A stretch of 61,376 nt of DNA from CAYZXL01 sp964482435 (GTDB taxonomy: Bacteria; Auribacterota; JABMQX01): contig CAYZXL010000023.1 of the NCBI GenBank assembly GCA_964482435.1, positions 1 to 61,376 of the forward strand, in the 5' to 3' direction. Shown here in pieces: positions 45,149-53,677 of the stretch (positions are counted from its first letter, which is position 1; every line of letters begins with the position of its first letter). The position numbers and the translations under genes are program-made. Below the pieces are notes generated by a model, which was not told the origin of the DNA, made no database searches, and saw nothing but the letters and a program-made list of their open reading frames with translations.

Positions 45149-45260
45149 CCTTTGCGCCTTTGCGAGAGGACTCGTATTGGAATTTCGTTTGCTTTCGCCA
45201 GGACGCCAAGGACGCTAAGCGGTCTTCCGCTATCAGGCTGCCCCGGTTCTGCGGGGCAGC
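45149..45260. repeat. Composite inverted-repeat element (right copy)
   Basis: CCTTTGCGCCTTTGCGAGA (45149-45167) is an imperfect inverted match to TCGCCAGGACGCCAAGG (from 45195), built from the same CGTCTTGGCG-like units as at 17683-17758. At 45237-45260 GCTGCCCC/GGGGCAGC forms an 8-bp stem around GGTTCTGC, similar to the CCCCG-TTC-CGGGG hairpin at 17651. The rest of the 610-bp gap 44745-45354 holds no recognised gene. Confidence 0.55.
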
Positions 45261-45354
45261 GGTACGTTTCGTGGCTACAAGGGGACCGACGGCCCAAGAC
45301 CCGCAAAATCCACCCTCAAAAGAGCCACACCCGTCAAGGGCGTTGGGGGAGGTC

Positions 45355-47265
45355 CTATGCGTCGGGAGGGAGTTCGGCCGGGCTTTCTGTATGCGGCGCT
45401 GAAGCGGCGGCCCGGGAGTCTTCCGTGCCGCCCCGGAAATATCGGTAAACGGTCTCGGCGGCGGGGCGGGTCATTCCCGGGACAGCGGCAAGCTCGTCAA
45501 GGGAAGCTTCCTTCATCCTCTTCAGGCTGCCGAAGCGCCTGAGCAGCTCCTTCTTCCGCTTCGCGCCGATCCCCGGCAGAAGGTCAAGCGCCGAGCGAAA
45601 GGCAGCTTTCTTACGGAGGGATTTGTGATACGTTATGGCGAAGCGGTGCGCTTCGTCTCTCAATCGCTGAACGAGGAAAAGGACCGGCGAATTCGGGCGA
45701 AGCACAACGGGGTCTTTCACGTTGGGAAGGTATATTCTCTCGCCCTGGGATTTGCCGGGCGGCAGTTGCGCAGCCGGGCGGCCGGGCCTGTCCTTGGCCA
45801 GGCTGATGACGTCAACGCCCTCGACGTCCAAATCACGAAGAACATTCCTTGCGACGTTGAGCTGCCCCTTCCCGCCGTCTATAACGATGAGGTCGGGGAG
45901 GTCGCCGCTTTCCTTCCCGCGACGGAGCCTTCGACCGAGAACCTCGTGAATCATCGCGTAATCGTCCGGCTGCAAGACCGTTTTAATCTTGTACCTCCGA
46001 TAGTTGGAGCTGTCTTTTTTCCCGTCGGTGAAAGTGACCATCGAGCCGACGGCGAGGCTGCCGCCGATGTTCGAGATGTCGAAGCACTCGATGCGGCGAG
46101 GGACTTTTGTGAGGCGCAGCTTCCTCTGCATGAGGGAAAGCGTCTCGGCGAGGATTGCCTGCTCGTCTTTTCGAGCGGCGAGGGCGCTCTGAGCGTTCTT
46201 GTTCGCCATCTCGAGGAGCTTCCCTTTCTCACCCTTCCGCGGACGGACAATTGCGACCTTCTTTTCTTTTCGTTCTGAGAGCATCTCCTCGAAGGCTTCC
46301 CTTTCCAGAATCTCGACGGGCAAGACGATTTCGTCCGGGATTGGTCTGCCGGAGCTGTAGAACTGGTTGATAAACGAAGAGACCACTTCCTCGTCGGAAA
46401 TCATGACGCGTGAGAAGGGATAGCTGGAGCTTTCGAGGAGCTTTCCCTCGCGGATGTGCATGATGGACAACTGTGCTTCGTCTGCCTCGCGGGCAAGACC
46501 AAAGACGTCCCGGTCAATCGTCTGCATCGAAACGACTCTCTGCTTCTCGACAGTCCGCTGGATTGCGCGAAGTTGGTCGCGGATTTTCGCGGCGTCCTCA
46601 AATTGCAGCTCGTCGGCGGCGCGGTTCATCTTTTGGGTGAGGGAAGCAATCAGCTCGGTGTTTTTCCCCTGGAGGAAGAGGATGGCGCTGCGGACACTCT
46701 CAGCGTATTCCTCCTCTGTGATGAGGTTGACGCAGCAGCCGGGGCAGCGCCTTATCTGGCACTGAAGACAGGGGCGGTCGGTGTGGGCTCGCATCTTCGC
46801 GTCGGTGCAGGTCCTCATCGGAAACGTCTTGTTGAGGAGGCGAAGAGTTTCCCTCACGGACCCTGCCGACGAGTACGGGCCAAAATACAAGGCTTTGTCT
46901 TTGATCTTGCCGCGGACGCGAGCAATGGAGATTCGAGGGTATTTCTCCGCCGGGTCAATGCGAAGGCTGATGTAAGTTTTATCGTCTCGCCAGACGATGT
47001 TGTAGCGGGGGCGGTGGATTTTGATGAGGTTGTTTTCGAGGATGAGAGCTTCCTTTTCGGTGTTGGTGATGAGCCATTCGATGCTTTCAGTTTTGCTGGC
47101 GATGAAGGGAACGGAGTGGCGGGAGTCCGTGCCGGAGAAATACGACCGGACGCGGCTTCGAAGATTGAGAGCCTTGCCGATGTAGATGATTTGCCCTCTG
47201 GCGTTCTTCATCAAGTAAACGCCGGGGCTTTTAGGAATGTCATTAAGCATCGTCTGGTCAATCAT
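45355..47265 (-). CDS. uvrC: Excinuclease ABC subunit C
   Basis: The 636-residue UvrC makes both incisions around DNA lesions marked by UvrAB in nucleotide excision repair. The N-terminal GIY-YIG nuclease (PGVYLMKNARGQIIYIGKA), a four-cysteine cluster (C.D.......PCLQCQIRRCPGCC), the UvrB-interacting helix near residue 210, and the RNase H-like nuclease are all present. The last has FDISNIGG, VIDGGKGQL, LAKDRPG and DEAHRF supplying the Asp/Asp/Asp/His set. C-terminal helix-hairpin-helix motifs (LLPGIGAKRKKELLRRFG) follow. The usual FDISH reads FDISN. ATG 47265 and ATG 47250 are both possible starts. Confidence 0.97.
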   Translation of the reverse strand: MIDQTMLNDIPKSPGVYLMKNARGQIIYIGKALNLRSRVRSYFSGTDSRHSVPFIASKTESIEWLITNTEKEALILENNLIKIHRPRYNIVWRDDKTYISLRIDPAEKYPRISIARVRGKIKDKALYFGPYSSAGSVRETLRLLNKTFPMRTCTDAKMRAHTDRPCLQCQIRRCPGCCVNLITEEEYAESVRSAILFLQGKNTELIASLTQKMNRAADELQFEDAAKIRDQLRAIQRTVEKQRVVSMQTIDRDVFGLAREADEAQLSIMHIREGKLLESSSYPFSRVMISDEEVVSSFINQFYSSGRPIPDEIVLPVEILEREAFEEMLSERKEKKVAIVRPRKGEKGKLLEMANKNAQSALAARKDEQAILAETLSLMQRKLRLTKVPRRIECFDISNIGGSLAVGSMVTFTDGKKDSSNYRRYKIKTVLQPDDYAMIHEVLGRRLRRGKESGDLPDLIVIDGGKGQLNVARNVLRDLDVEGVDVISLAKDRPGRPAAQLPPGKSQGERIYLPNVKDPVVLRPNSPVLFLVQRLRDEAHRFAITYHKSLRKKAAFRSALDLLPGIGAKRKKELLRRFGSLKRMKEASLDELAAVPGMTRPAAETVYRYFRGGTEDSRAAASAPHTESPAELPPDA

Positions 47266-47363
47266 GTCGCACCGCTGCCTCTCAGTTTTGCTCGGGACAG
47301 AGGCAATCTCCGAATAATAATTTTATCACGTGAACCGGTAGCCGAGAAGAACGCATTTCAGGA

Positions 47364-47380
47364 GGGTGCGGCTGCATTTC
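47364..47380 (+). repeat. Dispersed 17-bp word (variant copy)
   Basis: GGGTGCGGCTGCATTTC differs by one base from GGGTGTGGCTGCATTTC, found at 19297-19313 and 61024-61040. All three copies are intergenic and on the + strand. Confidence 0.4.
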
Positions 47381-47458
47381 ACTTGCCTATTCCGCCCTTT
47401 CAAGGCTCGGAGTTAAGGGGCGACCATCCCCGGCGCTTCGCTCTGGGGTGAGGTTTTC

Positions 47459-47487
47459 TTGTGGGTTTCGACGGATAGGGGTATACT
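47459..47487 (+). promoter_or_regulatory. sigma70-like promoter for the Tat-exported oxidoreductase
   Basis: TTGTGG at 47459-47464 and TATACT at 47482-47487 are spaced by 17 bp and lie about 100 bp upstream of the ATG at 47589. The 323-bp gap 47266-47588 holds no other recognised gene. Confidence 0.5.
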
Positions 47488-47588
47488 GCAAAAGGTTCGT
47501 TCAAAGCCGGACTGCAACGCAGATTTTTCGTTTCCTACGAGCAGGCAAAATCAGGCGAATAAACCTCAGAGCGTGAGGAGGAACCGTG

Positions 47589-48803
47589 ATGAATGAAAAA
47601 CATCCAACAGGTGTGAGCCGAAGGGAGTTCGTAAAAAACGTGGCTATCGGGACGGCGGGTGCTCTGCTGCTCAAGGCGGGGAGCGCATCGGGAGAGTCCG
47701 GTGCCCCACCCGGGACGAGGCCGCTTCGCGTCGGATTCATCGGAGTTGGGGGCCGCGGGACGAGCTTGCTCACCGACGTCTTGAGCATTCAAGATGCCCA
47801 GAACGTGCAGGTGGCTGCCATCTGCGACATCAATCCGAGCAACCTCCGACGGGCGCAGCGGATGGTTGAGCAAAAGAGCGGCAAACTACCGGAGGGAATA
47901 GGGGACACGCCGTACGATTACCGAAAGCTCCTTTCGCGCGCGGACCTTGACTGCGTGGTAATTGCGACGCCGTGCTACTGGCACTCGACGATGTACGTGG
48001 ACGCCATCAACACCGGCAAGCACTTCTACGGCGAAAAGCCTCTTGCCATCACGGCGGGAGGGGTGAAGGAAGTCAACGACGCATACAAGGGCCATCCGAA
48101 CGTCGTCGTGCAGATAGGGTTTCAGTGGGGCGCGCATGGAACTCGCGGAGACATCGTCCGAAAGGTTCAGAATGGGCTGATCGGGGATTTGTTAGAGGGG
48201 CGTTTCCATCGTTTCAACGGTTGGGACGGGCACGCAGGGTGGTATGCCGACCGCACGATGTCGGGGGACTGGATGTTAGAGCAAGCGGTTCACGAGTTCA
48301 ACCTGATATGGTGGGTTACGCAAGCACATCCGTCTTCGTGCTTCGCGACGGGTCGCAGCGGGATAATCCCCGGTCGAGACACGACCAACTACTACCACGC
48401 CGTCCTTCAGTATCCGGAGAAGCACAAGAACCTCGTCGTGCACTACGGGCATGGCTGGATTCAGGTGCCGGAGTTTCCTGGGGAGGGTCTCCAGGCGCAC
48501 TTCATCGGAAGCAAAGGCGCACTGGACGTGATGGGCGCGTACGTGCAGCTTCGGGAGACACCTGCCGGCGGCTCACCTCGCGTTGAAGGAGAAGGACCGG
48601 GCGGAGAGACGCGGGAGCATCTGGCAAACTTCTTCGAGTGCGTCCGCGCGGGGACGCCCGAAAAGGCAAACTGCGGTGTTGCGAATGGCACGGGGGCGTC
48701 CATCGTCGGTCTGATGATTCGGCAGAGCCTCGAGGAGAAAAGGGTGGTGACGCTGGAGGAGACGCTCAGCGACACGCGCAAGCCGCCCGTGCCCCCAGCG
48801 TAG
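47589..48803 (+). CDS. Tat-exported Gfo/Idh/MocA-family oxidoreductase (second)
   Basis: The 404-residue protein has a twin-arginine signal (SRREFVKNVAIGTAGALLLKAG), a Rossmann start (VGFIGVGGRGTSLL) and an EKP motif (HFYGEKPLAIT). It is a distant relative of the one at 17881-19080. Members oxidise or rearrange sugars outside the cytoplasm with tightly bound NAD(P); the substrate here is unknown. ATG 47589 follows GAGGAGG by 7 nt; a GTG one codon earlier is in the same frame. It appears to be transcribed alone. Confidence 0.9.
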   Translation: MNEKHPTGVSRREFVKNVAIGTAGALLLKAGSASGESGAPPGTRPLRVGFIGVGGRGTSLLTDVLSIQDAQNVQVAAICDINPSNLRRAQRMVEQKSGKLPEGIGDTPYDYRKLLSRADLDCVVIATPCYWHSTMYVDAINTGKHFYGEKPLAITAGGVKEVNDAYKGHPNVVVQIGFQWGAHGTRGDIVRKVQNGLIGDLLEGRFHRFNGWDGHAGWYADRTMSGDWMLEQAVHEFNLIWWVTQAHPSSCFATGRSGIIPGRDTTNYYHAVLQYPEKHKNLVVHYGHGWIQVPEFPGEGLQAHFIGSKGALDVMGAYVQLRETPAGGSPRVEGEGPGGETREHLANFFECVRAGTPEKANCGVANGTGASIVGLMIRQSLEEKRVVTLEETLSDTRKPPVPPA

Positions 48804-48934
48804 CCCTTCTTTGCGACCGACGGACACGAGACGGAGGCGTACAACTGGCCGACCGGAGTGCAGCGGCGCGGGAGCGTTTCCTCTTGTGCAACAAAGGAAA
48901 GCGGTTGACGCGTCGCGGGAAAGGAAAGGAATAG

Positions 48935-49441
48935 ATGGAATTCAGCAAGTTGATTCGTGAAAGGTATAGTGCGCGGGCATATCTGGAGAAGCCGGTAGAA
49001 GAGGAAAAGCTCAACAGGGTCCTGGAGGCGGCGGTTCTTGCCCCGACGGCGGCGAACCGACAGGCTTTTCGGCTGATTGTCATGTCAACTGCATCGAGGA
49101 AGGACCAACTGAAAAGAATCTACTCGAAAGACTGGTTTACGCAGGCGCCTTACGTCATCTGCGTGTGCTCCATTCGCTCGGAGAGCTGGACGCGGAAGGA
49201 CGGGAAGAACTACGGCGAAGTGGACGCTGCTATCGTCATGGACCATTTGATTCTCGCCGCGGCGAATGAGGGCTTGGGGACGTGCTGGGTAGGGGCGTTT
49301 GACCCGCAGGCTGCCCGCGAAATCCTCAACCTTCCCGACGACGCTGAGCCAGTTGGTTTCACGCCTCTTGGTTACGCCGCCGATAAGCTTGGGCCAAAGA
49401 AGCGCAAGCGGCTCGAGGACCTCGTGAAGTTCGAGAAGTAG
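48935..49441 (+). CDS. Nitroreductase-family FMN protein
   Basis: This compact 168-residue nitroreductase-fold protein would bind FMN as a dimer and use NAD(P)H. The N-terminus (FSKLIRERYSARAYLEKPVEEEKL) and the APTAANRQ flavin-binding segment are typical. DHLILAAANEGLGTCWVGAF marks the core helix and strand, and GYAADK lies near the end. Physiological substrates of this subfamily are mostly unknown. AAAGGAAAGGAA precedes the ATG. It converges on the CapK-like gene. Confidence 0.92.
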   Translation: MEFSKLIRERYSARAYLEKPVEEEKLNRVLEAAVLAPTAANRQAFRLIVMSTASRKDQLKRIYSKDWFTQAPYVICVCSIRSESWTRKDGKNYGEVDAAIVMDHLILAAANEGLGTCWVGAFDPQAAREILNLPDDAEPVGFTPLGYAADKLGPKKRKRLEDLVKFEK

Positions 49442-49497
49442 GAAGCTGCGCTTCGGCCGGTTCTGCCGGCATCCGATGCGCTCGTTAAATCGCCCGG

Positions 49498-50913
49498 TCA
49501 TCCTTCGTGGGGACCGGTGTTGAGGTTACTCGCGAGGGGAGTGGGCTCGGCGGTCCTCCAGACTTGACATAGTTCTTCCGGCCGGGTCTCCACACGAGAA
49601 ATCACCATCTGGATGTTCCCCCAGCTATCTCTCTCGAGGTCGTTCTCGGAGACATATTGAAGCTCGACGCGAACGCCGTCGCCGATGAGCTTGCTTAACC
49701 ACAGTTTTAAGACCTGTTCCGTTCCCAGGGTGTAGCCATTCCCCTTGACAATTCGGACAACCAAACGTCCGAGCTCCTCGTAAACGAACTGGAACAACCG
49801 CACCCCTTTTACTGAAAGGAAAGGACCCGCCACCGTTGCGATTGGCCGACCATCCGGGGCGAGGAAGATGGGCCTTATTCGCCCGTGAATTGCTTTCACC
49901 AACGGAAGGCTTCGCCCGCAAGGACATCGTTTCTCGTCGGGGTAAACCTCCAGAACGTCCTCAATTGCATACCGCAAGAAAGGCATGGCCATCTTGTGCA
50001 GAGACGTGCACACAACCCGGCCTGCAGCGCAGCCGTCCTCGCCTTGCTTCGGGTCCGCCAGCTCTATGATGCCGTATTCGAGGTTAATGTGATAGTTGCC
50101 CTCCAAGCATTGGCTCACTGCCATGCACTTTTCCATGTGGCCGTAAGAATCGAGCACCTTGCAGCCGAAGGTTTTTTCGATTGTCTCCCTCATTTCAGGC
50201 ATCACCACCTCGCCGCCGGCAAATGCCGCTTCAAAGGAGATGTCGTCGAAGCCGTTCTCCCGCAGCAAAAGCGCGACGCAGTATAGACTCGTAGGACGCC
50301 CCCGGATGAATCGCGGCCGGTATTTTCTCAGAGCCTTCGCATACTCGGCGATCCGTTCACGAGAGATGCGAATCCCGTTCAGCAACAAGCGCCGGAGGTG
50401 CGGCTGAAAGTGCCATGCCTTGTCCGTCACGTGCCCTCCCCGGCTGAAAAAATCCCAGCGCACGTCGGCAAAAAAATCGCCCAGACGGTATCCAGCCCAG
50501 CTCCAGTAGCGCCAGTAATAGACGAACTCGAGGGTCCGGGAAGGCTTGTCAATCAGGAATCGCAGGGGTGTTCCGGTAGTCCCCGTCGTATTTTCGACCG
50601 ATGGAAGGAACCGGTTGGCATTGTCAGCACGGAGTTCTCTGAAATTCTGCCGGACGTTCTCTCTCGTCAGAACGGGGAGTTTCCTCAGGTCCTCGATTTT
50701 CCGGATGTCGCGGGGTTTCAGGCGGCGCTCGTCGAAGAGGCGCCTGTAATAGGGCACGTGATTGTAGGCTTGCTCGACGGTGGCGCGGAGCCGTTCTTCC
50801 TGATAGGCCCTGAGTTTGTCCAGGGAAAACCACTGGCTTTTCTCGAGAAACCTTCGCAAGCGAAGAATCCCGACTGGATAGGCAAAGTCGTGCACCCGAA
50901 AATCAATGGACAA
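49498..50913 (-). CDS. CapK / phenylacetate-CoA ligase-like adenylate-forming enzyme
   Basis: The 471-residue protein belongs to the AMP-forming superfamily, in the branch containing CapK and phenylacetate-CoA ligases. VENTTGTTGTPLRFLID is the phosphate loop, DSYGHMEKC corresponds to the adenine-binding motif, and KRCPCGRSLPLV is a Cys pair common in CapK-like proteins. CapK homologues occur in capsule loci, but the acid activated is not known. The TTG start at 50913 is chosen because AGGAGG lies about 8 nt upstream; an ATG 24 bp earlier has the ribosome site inside the gene. The frame continues open antisense through hisG but that part is not coding. It is divergent from hisG. Confidence 0.85.
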   Translation of the reverse strand: MSIDFRVHDFAYPVGILRLRRFLEKSQWFSLDKLRAYQEERLRATVEQAYNHVPYYRRLFDERRLKPRDIRKIEDLRKLPVLTRENVRQNFRELRADNANRFLPSVENTTGTTGTPLRFLIDKPSRTLEFVYYWRYWSWAGYRLGDFFADVRWDFFSRGGHVTDKAWHFQPHLRRLLLNGIRISRERIAEYAKALRKYRPRFIRGRPTSLYCVALLLRENGFDDISFEAAFAGGEVVMPEMRETIEKTFGCKVLDSYGHMEKCMAVSQCLEGNYHINLEYGIIELADPKQGEDGCAAGRVVCTSLHKMAMPFLRYAIEDVLEVYPDEKRCPCGRSLPLVKAIHGRIRPIFLAPDGRPIATVAGPFLSVKGVRLFQFVYEELGRLVVRIVKGNGYTLGTEQVLKLWLSKLIGDGVRVELQYVSENDLERDSWGNIQMVISRVETRPEELCQVWRTAEPTPLASNLNTGPHEG

Positions 50914-51008
50914 TGATGGCTCCTCCTGTGGTAACATTTGTCCGAGAGAATCTCCCGCCACCCCCAGCAAGGCGGGTTCTCGTCGCGTGTACCACATCAA
51001 GCCGCTTC

Positions 51009-51036
51009 TTGTCAACGGAATGTTCAGGTCTAAAGT
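51009..51036 (+). promoter_or_regulatory. Possible promoter for hisG
   Basis: TTGTCA (51009-51014) and TAAAGT (51031-51036) are spaced by 16 bp and lie about 90 bp before the hisG start in the divergent gap. The -10 box is weak, so this is tentative. Confidence 0.3.
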
Positions 51037-51124
51037 CGCGCCTTGGTCTGCGGAGTAGCTCGACGGTTTGACCTCGGAGCAGCAGCAAAACAGCAAATCG
51101 AGCATTTGCGATGGAGGATCGTTC

Positions 51125-51994
51125 GTGAAACTAAAGCTTGGATTGCCGTCCGGGAGTTTGCAGGAGGCAACTCTGGAGATTTTCCGAAGAGCTGGATACA
51201 ACATCTCCATCGGAGATAGGTCGTATTTTCCGTCGGTTGACGACGAGGAGATGGAAGTCGTTCTGTTCCGCGCGCAGGAAATATCCATATATGTCGAGCA
51301 AGGTGTTCTCGACGCGGGCGTAACCGGGAAGGACTGGATTGAGGAGAATGTGTCAAAGGTCGTGGAGGTGGCGGAGCTGAGGTACGCAAAAAGGGGACCG
51401 GGGGTGGTAAAGTGGGTGCTTGCGGTCCCGAACGACTCGAAGATAAGGAGCGTCGAGCAGCTCGCTGGAAAACGGATTGCCACGGAAGTCGTCAGACTCA
51501 CGCAGAAGTTCCTTCGGCAGCACGGCGTCGAGGCGGAGGTTGAGTTTTCGTGGGGCGCCACGGAGGTCAAGGCGCCGCATTGCGTGGATGCGATCGTGGA
51601 CTTAACGGAGACCGGCTCGTCTCTGAGAGCGAACAATCTCCGGGCCCTTGCGACAATCATGGAGTCCACGAATCGGCTCATCGCCAACCGCCAGGCGTGG
51701 GAAAATCGCTGGAAGCGAAACAAAATCGAGAACCTGGCTGTTCTTCTCCAGGGTGCTCTGAATGCAGCGTCGAAGGTCGGTCTGAAAATGAACGTTTCGG
51801 AAGCGAACCTGGAAAGGGTGCTCAAGGAACTTCCTGCGCTGCGGAATCCGACGATCTCCCACCTTACCCAGACGGGGTGGGTGGCTGTCGAGACAATCGT
51901 TGATGAGCACGTCGTGCGGCGGATCGTTCCCGCTCTCAAGAAAGCCGGAGCCGAGGGGATCGTCGAGTATCCGCTGAGCAAGGTGATTTACTGA
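51125..51994 (+). CDS. hisG: ATP phosphoribosyltransferase (long form)
   Basis: The 289-residue enzyme condenses ATP with PRPP in the first step of histidine synthesis. KLGLPSGSLQEATLEIFRRAG at the start is characteristic, and AIVDLTETGSSLRANNL is the PRPP-binding motif. The length and C-terminal region (AVETIVDEHVVRRIVPALKKAGAEGI) indicate the long form with a regulatory domain, which is feedback-inhibited by histidine in known members. The GTG start at 51125 follows GGAGGA by 6 nt. No other his gene lies in the window. Confidence 0.95.
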   Translation: MKLKLGLPSGSLQEATLEIFRRAGYNISIGDRSYFPSVDDEEMEVVLFRAQEISIYVEQGVLDAGVTGKDWIEENVSKVVEVAELRYAKRGPGVVKWVLAVPNDSKIRSVEQLAGKRIATEVVRLTQKFLRQHGVEAEVEFSWGATEVKAPHCVDAIVDLTETGSSLRANNLRALATIMESTNRLIANRQAWENRWKRNKIENLAVLLQGALNAASKVGLKMNVSEANLERVLKELPALRNPTISHLTQTGWVAVETIVDEHVVRRIVPALKKAGAEGIVEYPLSKVIY

Positions 51995-52020
51995 GCGGCT
52001 GTGGCCGCGCAGTCGTGGCA

Positions 52021-52037
52021 TCCCGCCTTTGGCGGGA
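52021..52037. repeat. GC-rich hairpin between convergent genes
   Basis: TCCCGCC-TTT-GGCGGGA forms a perfect 7-bp stem between the ends of hisG and the symporter gene. The same arms with loop GTC occur at 17783-17799. There is no T-run, so terminator activity is uncertain. Confidence 0.5.
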
Positions 52038-52050
52038 CCCGTGGGCAGCT

Positions 52051-53580
52051 TCATGGGCAAGAGGCAGATGGCGCGTGCGTGCGCTGCGACGGCTCAAAGA
52101 GGATTGCCACGCCGAAGGTCCATAGCGTTCCTATCACGACGAAGAACTGCCAGTTAAGCTCGGGCCACAGCCAGAATCGGATCGCAAGCAACAGGGCGAC
52201 GCTGCTGGTCATGGCGATGATGTTGCCGAGGTTGTTTCCCCTCCGCGTCAGAACCCCCGCCAGAAAAACTCCCAGCATCGCGCCGTAAGGATAGCCGGTC
52301 AACTCGAAGGCAAGCCACAGCACTCTGTCTTCATCTTTGAGCAAATAGGCAATCCCTATCAGCAGACCTGCGAACAGTGGAACGCAAATCCTCGACGCTG
52401 CAAGGTAATGTCGGTCGGTGGCGTTTCTTTTTATGTAGGGTTTATAGATGTCCGTGACGGCGCTGGTGCTGAGTGCGTTGAGGATTGAGTCGAAGCTCGA
52501 CATGGCCGCCGCGAGAACCCCCGAGAACAAAAGCCCCCGAATACCGGCGGGCAAGGTGCTGGCGATGAACGTAGGGAAAACGTGGTCATTTTGCTTCATC
52601 CCCTCCGCAAAGTGAGTGTGCACGTTGAAGGCGTAAAGAGCGGCCCCCACAAGCAGAAAGATGGCGTAAATGGGCAAATCCACCACCCCCGTGAGAACCA
52701 GCGATTTCTTACTGCGCCCGACGTCCTTGCACGTAAGCATGCGCTGAGTCGAAGCCTGATCCGTTCCAAGCGCGGCAAACGTCTGGAAACACCCATTCAG
52801 AATGGCGGCGAAGAACACGCTTTTCTCGGTAAAACTGAACCTGAAATCGAAGACCCTCAACTTGTGCGCGGGTTCTCCGGCTGCGCCAACGGCGTCCTTC
52901 AGGACGGTGTATGCGCCGTGCACTCCCCCCGGAATCTTGTCTATGATGAGGTAGAGTGCCAGGACCGCGCCTCCCATGAAAATGACGAACTGCACCACGT
53001 CAGCCCAGATTACGGCTTTTATGCCGCCGAAGGTTGTGTAGCCGACAGCGACGACTGCTACGGCGCACAGTGACTGGAAGTAGGACAGACCGGAGAGGAC
53101 CTGGAGAGCTTTTGCAGTCACACAGAGCCGGACACCCGTCCCTAAGAGACGCACCACGAGGAAGAAAACGATGCCCGCGTCCCTGGTTCTGTCCCCGAAC
53201 CTATGCTTGAGATATTGATAGACGGTCGTGACACGCCGGCTGTAGAACGCGGGCAGAAAAAAGACCGCAATGAGGATTCTGCCCAGGAGCGAGCCAATCA
53301 TAATCTGAAAGAAAACGAAGTTGGCCGCAAAGGCATCGGCAGGCACCCCGATGAATGTCAAGGCGCTGATTTCGGCCGCGAGGATGGAAATCATAACGGC
53401 GCCCCAGGGCATTTGCCTGCCGCCGAGGAAGAAGTCTTCGGTGTCTTTCTGTTTTCGTCCGAACCAGAAGCCAGCGCCGCTGACAAGGACGAGGTTGATG
53501 GCAATGACCAGATAATCCAGAAGGCTGAGCTTCTGCAAGGTGCTGCAAAGAAAAGAAGGGTTGTGGATTCCGAGCATCAT
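52051..53580 (-). CDS. Sodium:solute symporter family transporter
   Basis: The 509-residue polytopic membrane protein belongs to the SSS (SLC5-like) family of sodium-driven importers. WFGRKQKDTEDFFLGGRQMPW at the N-terminus and the following SILAAEISALTFIGVPADAF stretch are family hallmarks. About thirteen hydrophobic segments can be counted. The solute cannot be told from sequence; sugars, sialic acid or carboxylates are all carried by relatives. ATG 53580 starts the protein; a GTG six bases earlier is also in frame. Confidence 0.92.
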   Translation of the reverse strand: MMLGIHNPSFLCSTLQKLSLLDYLVIAINLVLVSGAGFWFGRKQKDTEDFFLGGRQMPWGAVMISILAAEISALTFIGVPADAFAANFVFFQIMIGSLLGRILIAVFFLPAFYSRRVTTVYQYLKHRFGDRTRDAGIVFFLVVRLLGTGVRLCVTAKALQVLSGLSYFQSLCAVAVVAVGYTTFGGIKAVIWADVVQFVIFMGGAVLALYLIIDKIPGGVHGAYTVLKDAVGAAGEPAHKLRVFDFRFSFTEKSVFFAAILNGCFQTFAALGTDQASTQRMLTCKDVGRSKKSLVLTGVVDLPIYAIFLLVGAALYAFNVHTHFAEGMKQNDHVFPTFIASTLPAGIRGLLFSGVLAAAMSSFDSILNALSTSAVTDIYKPYIKRNATDRHYLAASRICVPLFAGLLIGIAYLLKDEDRVLWLAFELTGYPYGAMLGVFLAGVLTRRGNNLGNIIAMTSSVALLLAIRFWLWPELNWQFFVVIGTLWTFGVAILFEPSQRTHAPSASCP

Positions 53581-53677
53581 CGCCACGCGGGTCTATTTGT
53601 GTGGAGGAGAAGAACGCGTCGCCGAAAATTCCGTGCACAGGACACTGCCGGGACGATAGCGAGCTGTCGGACGAATG

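Noticed and set aside
46456..47451. 331-codon open frame on the plus strand
   Set aside because: It lies antisense to uvrC, whose motifs are all in the minus frame.
50914..51981. Upstream continuation of the CapK-like frame through hisG
   Set aside because: It reads antisense through hisG and lacks family likeness; a strong ribosome site supports the start at 50913.
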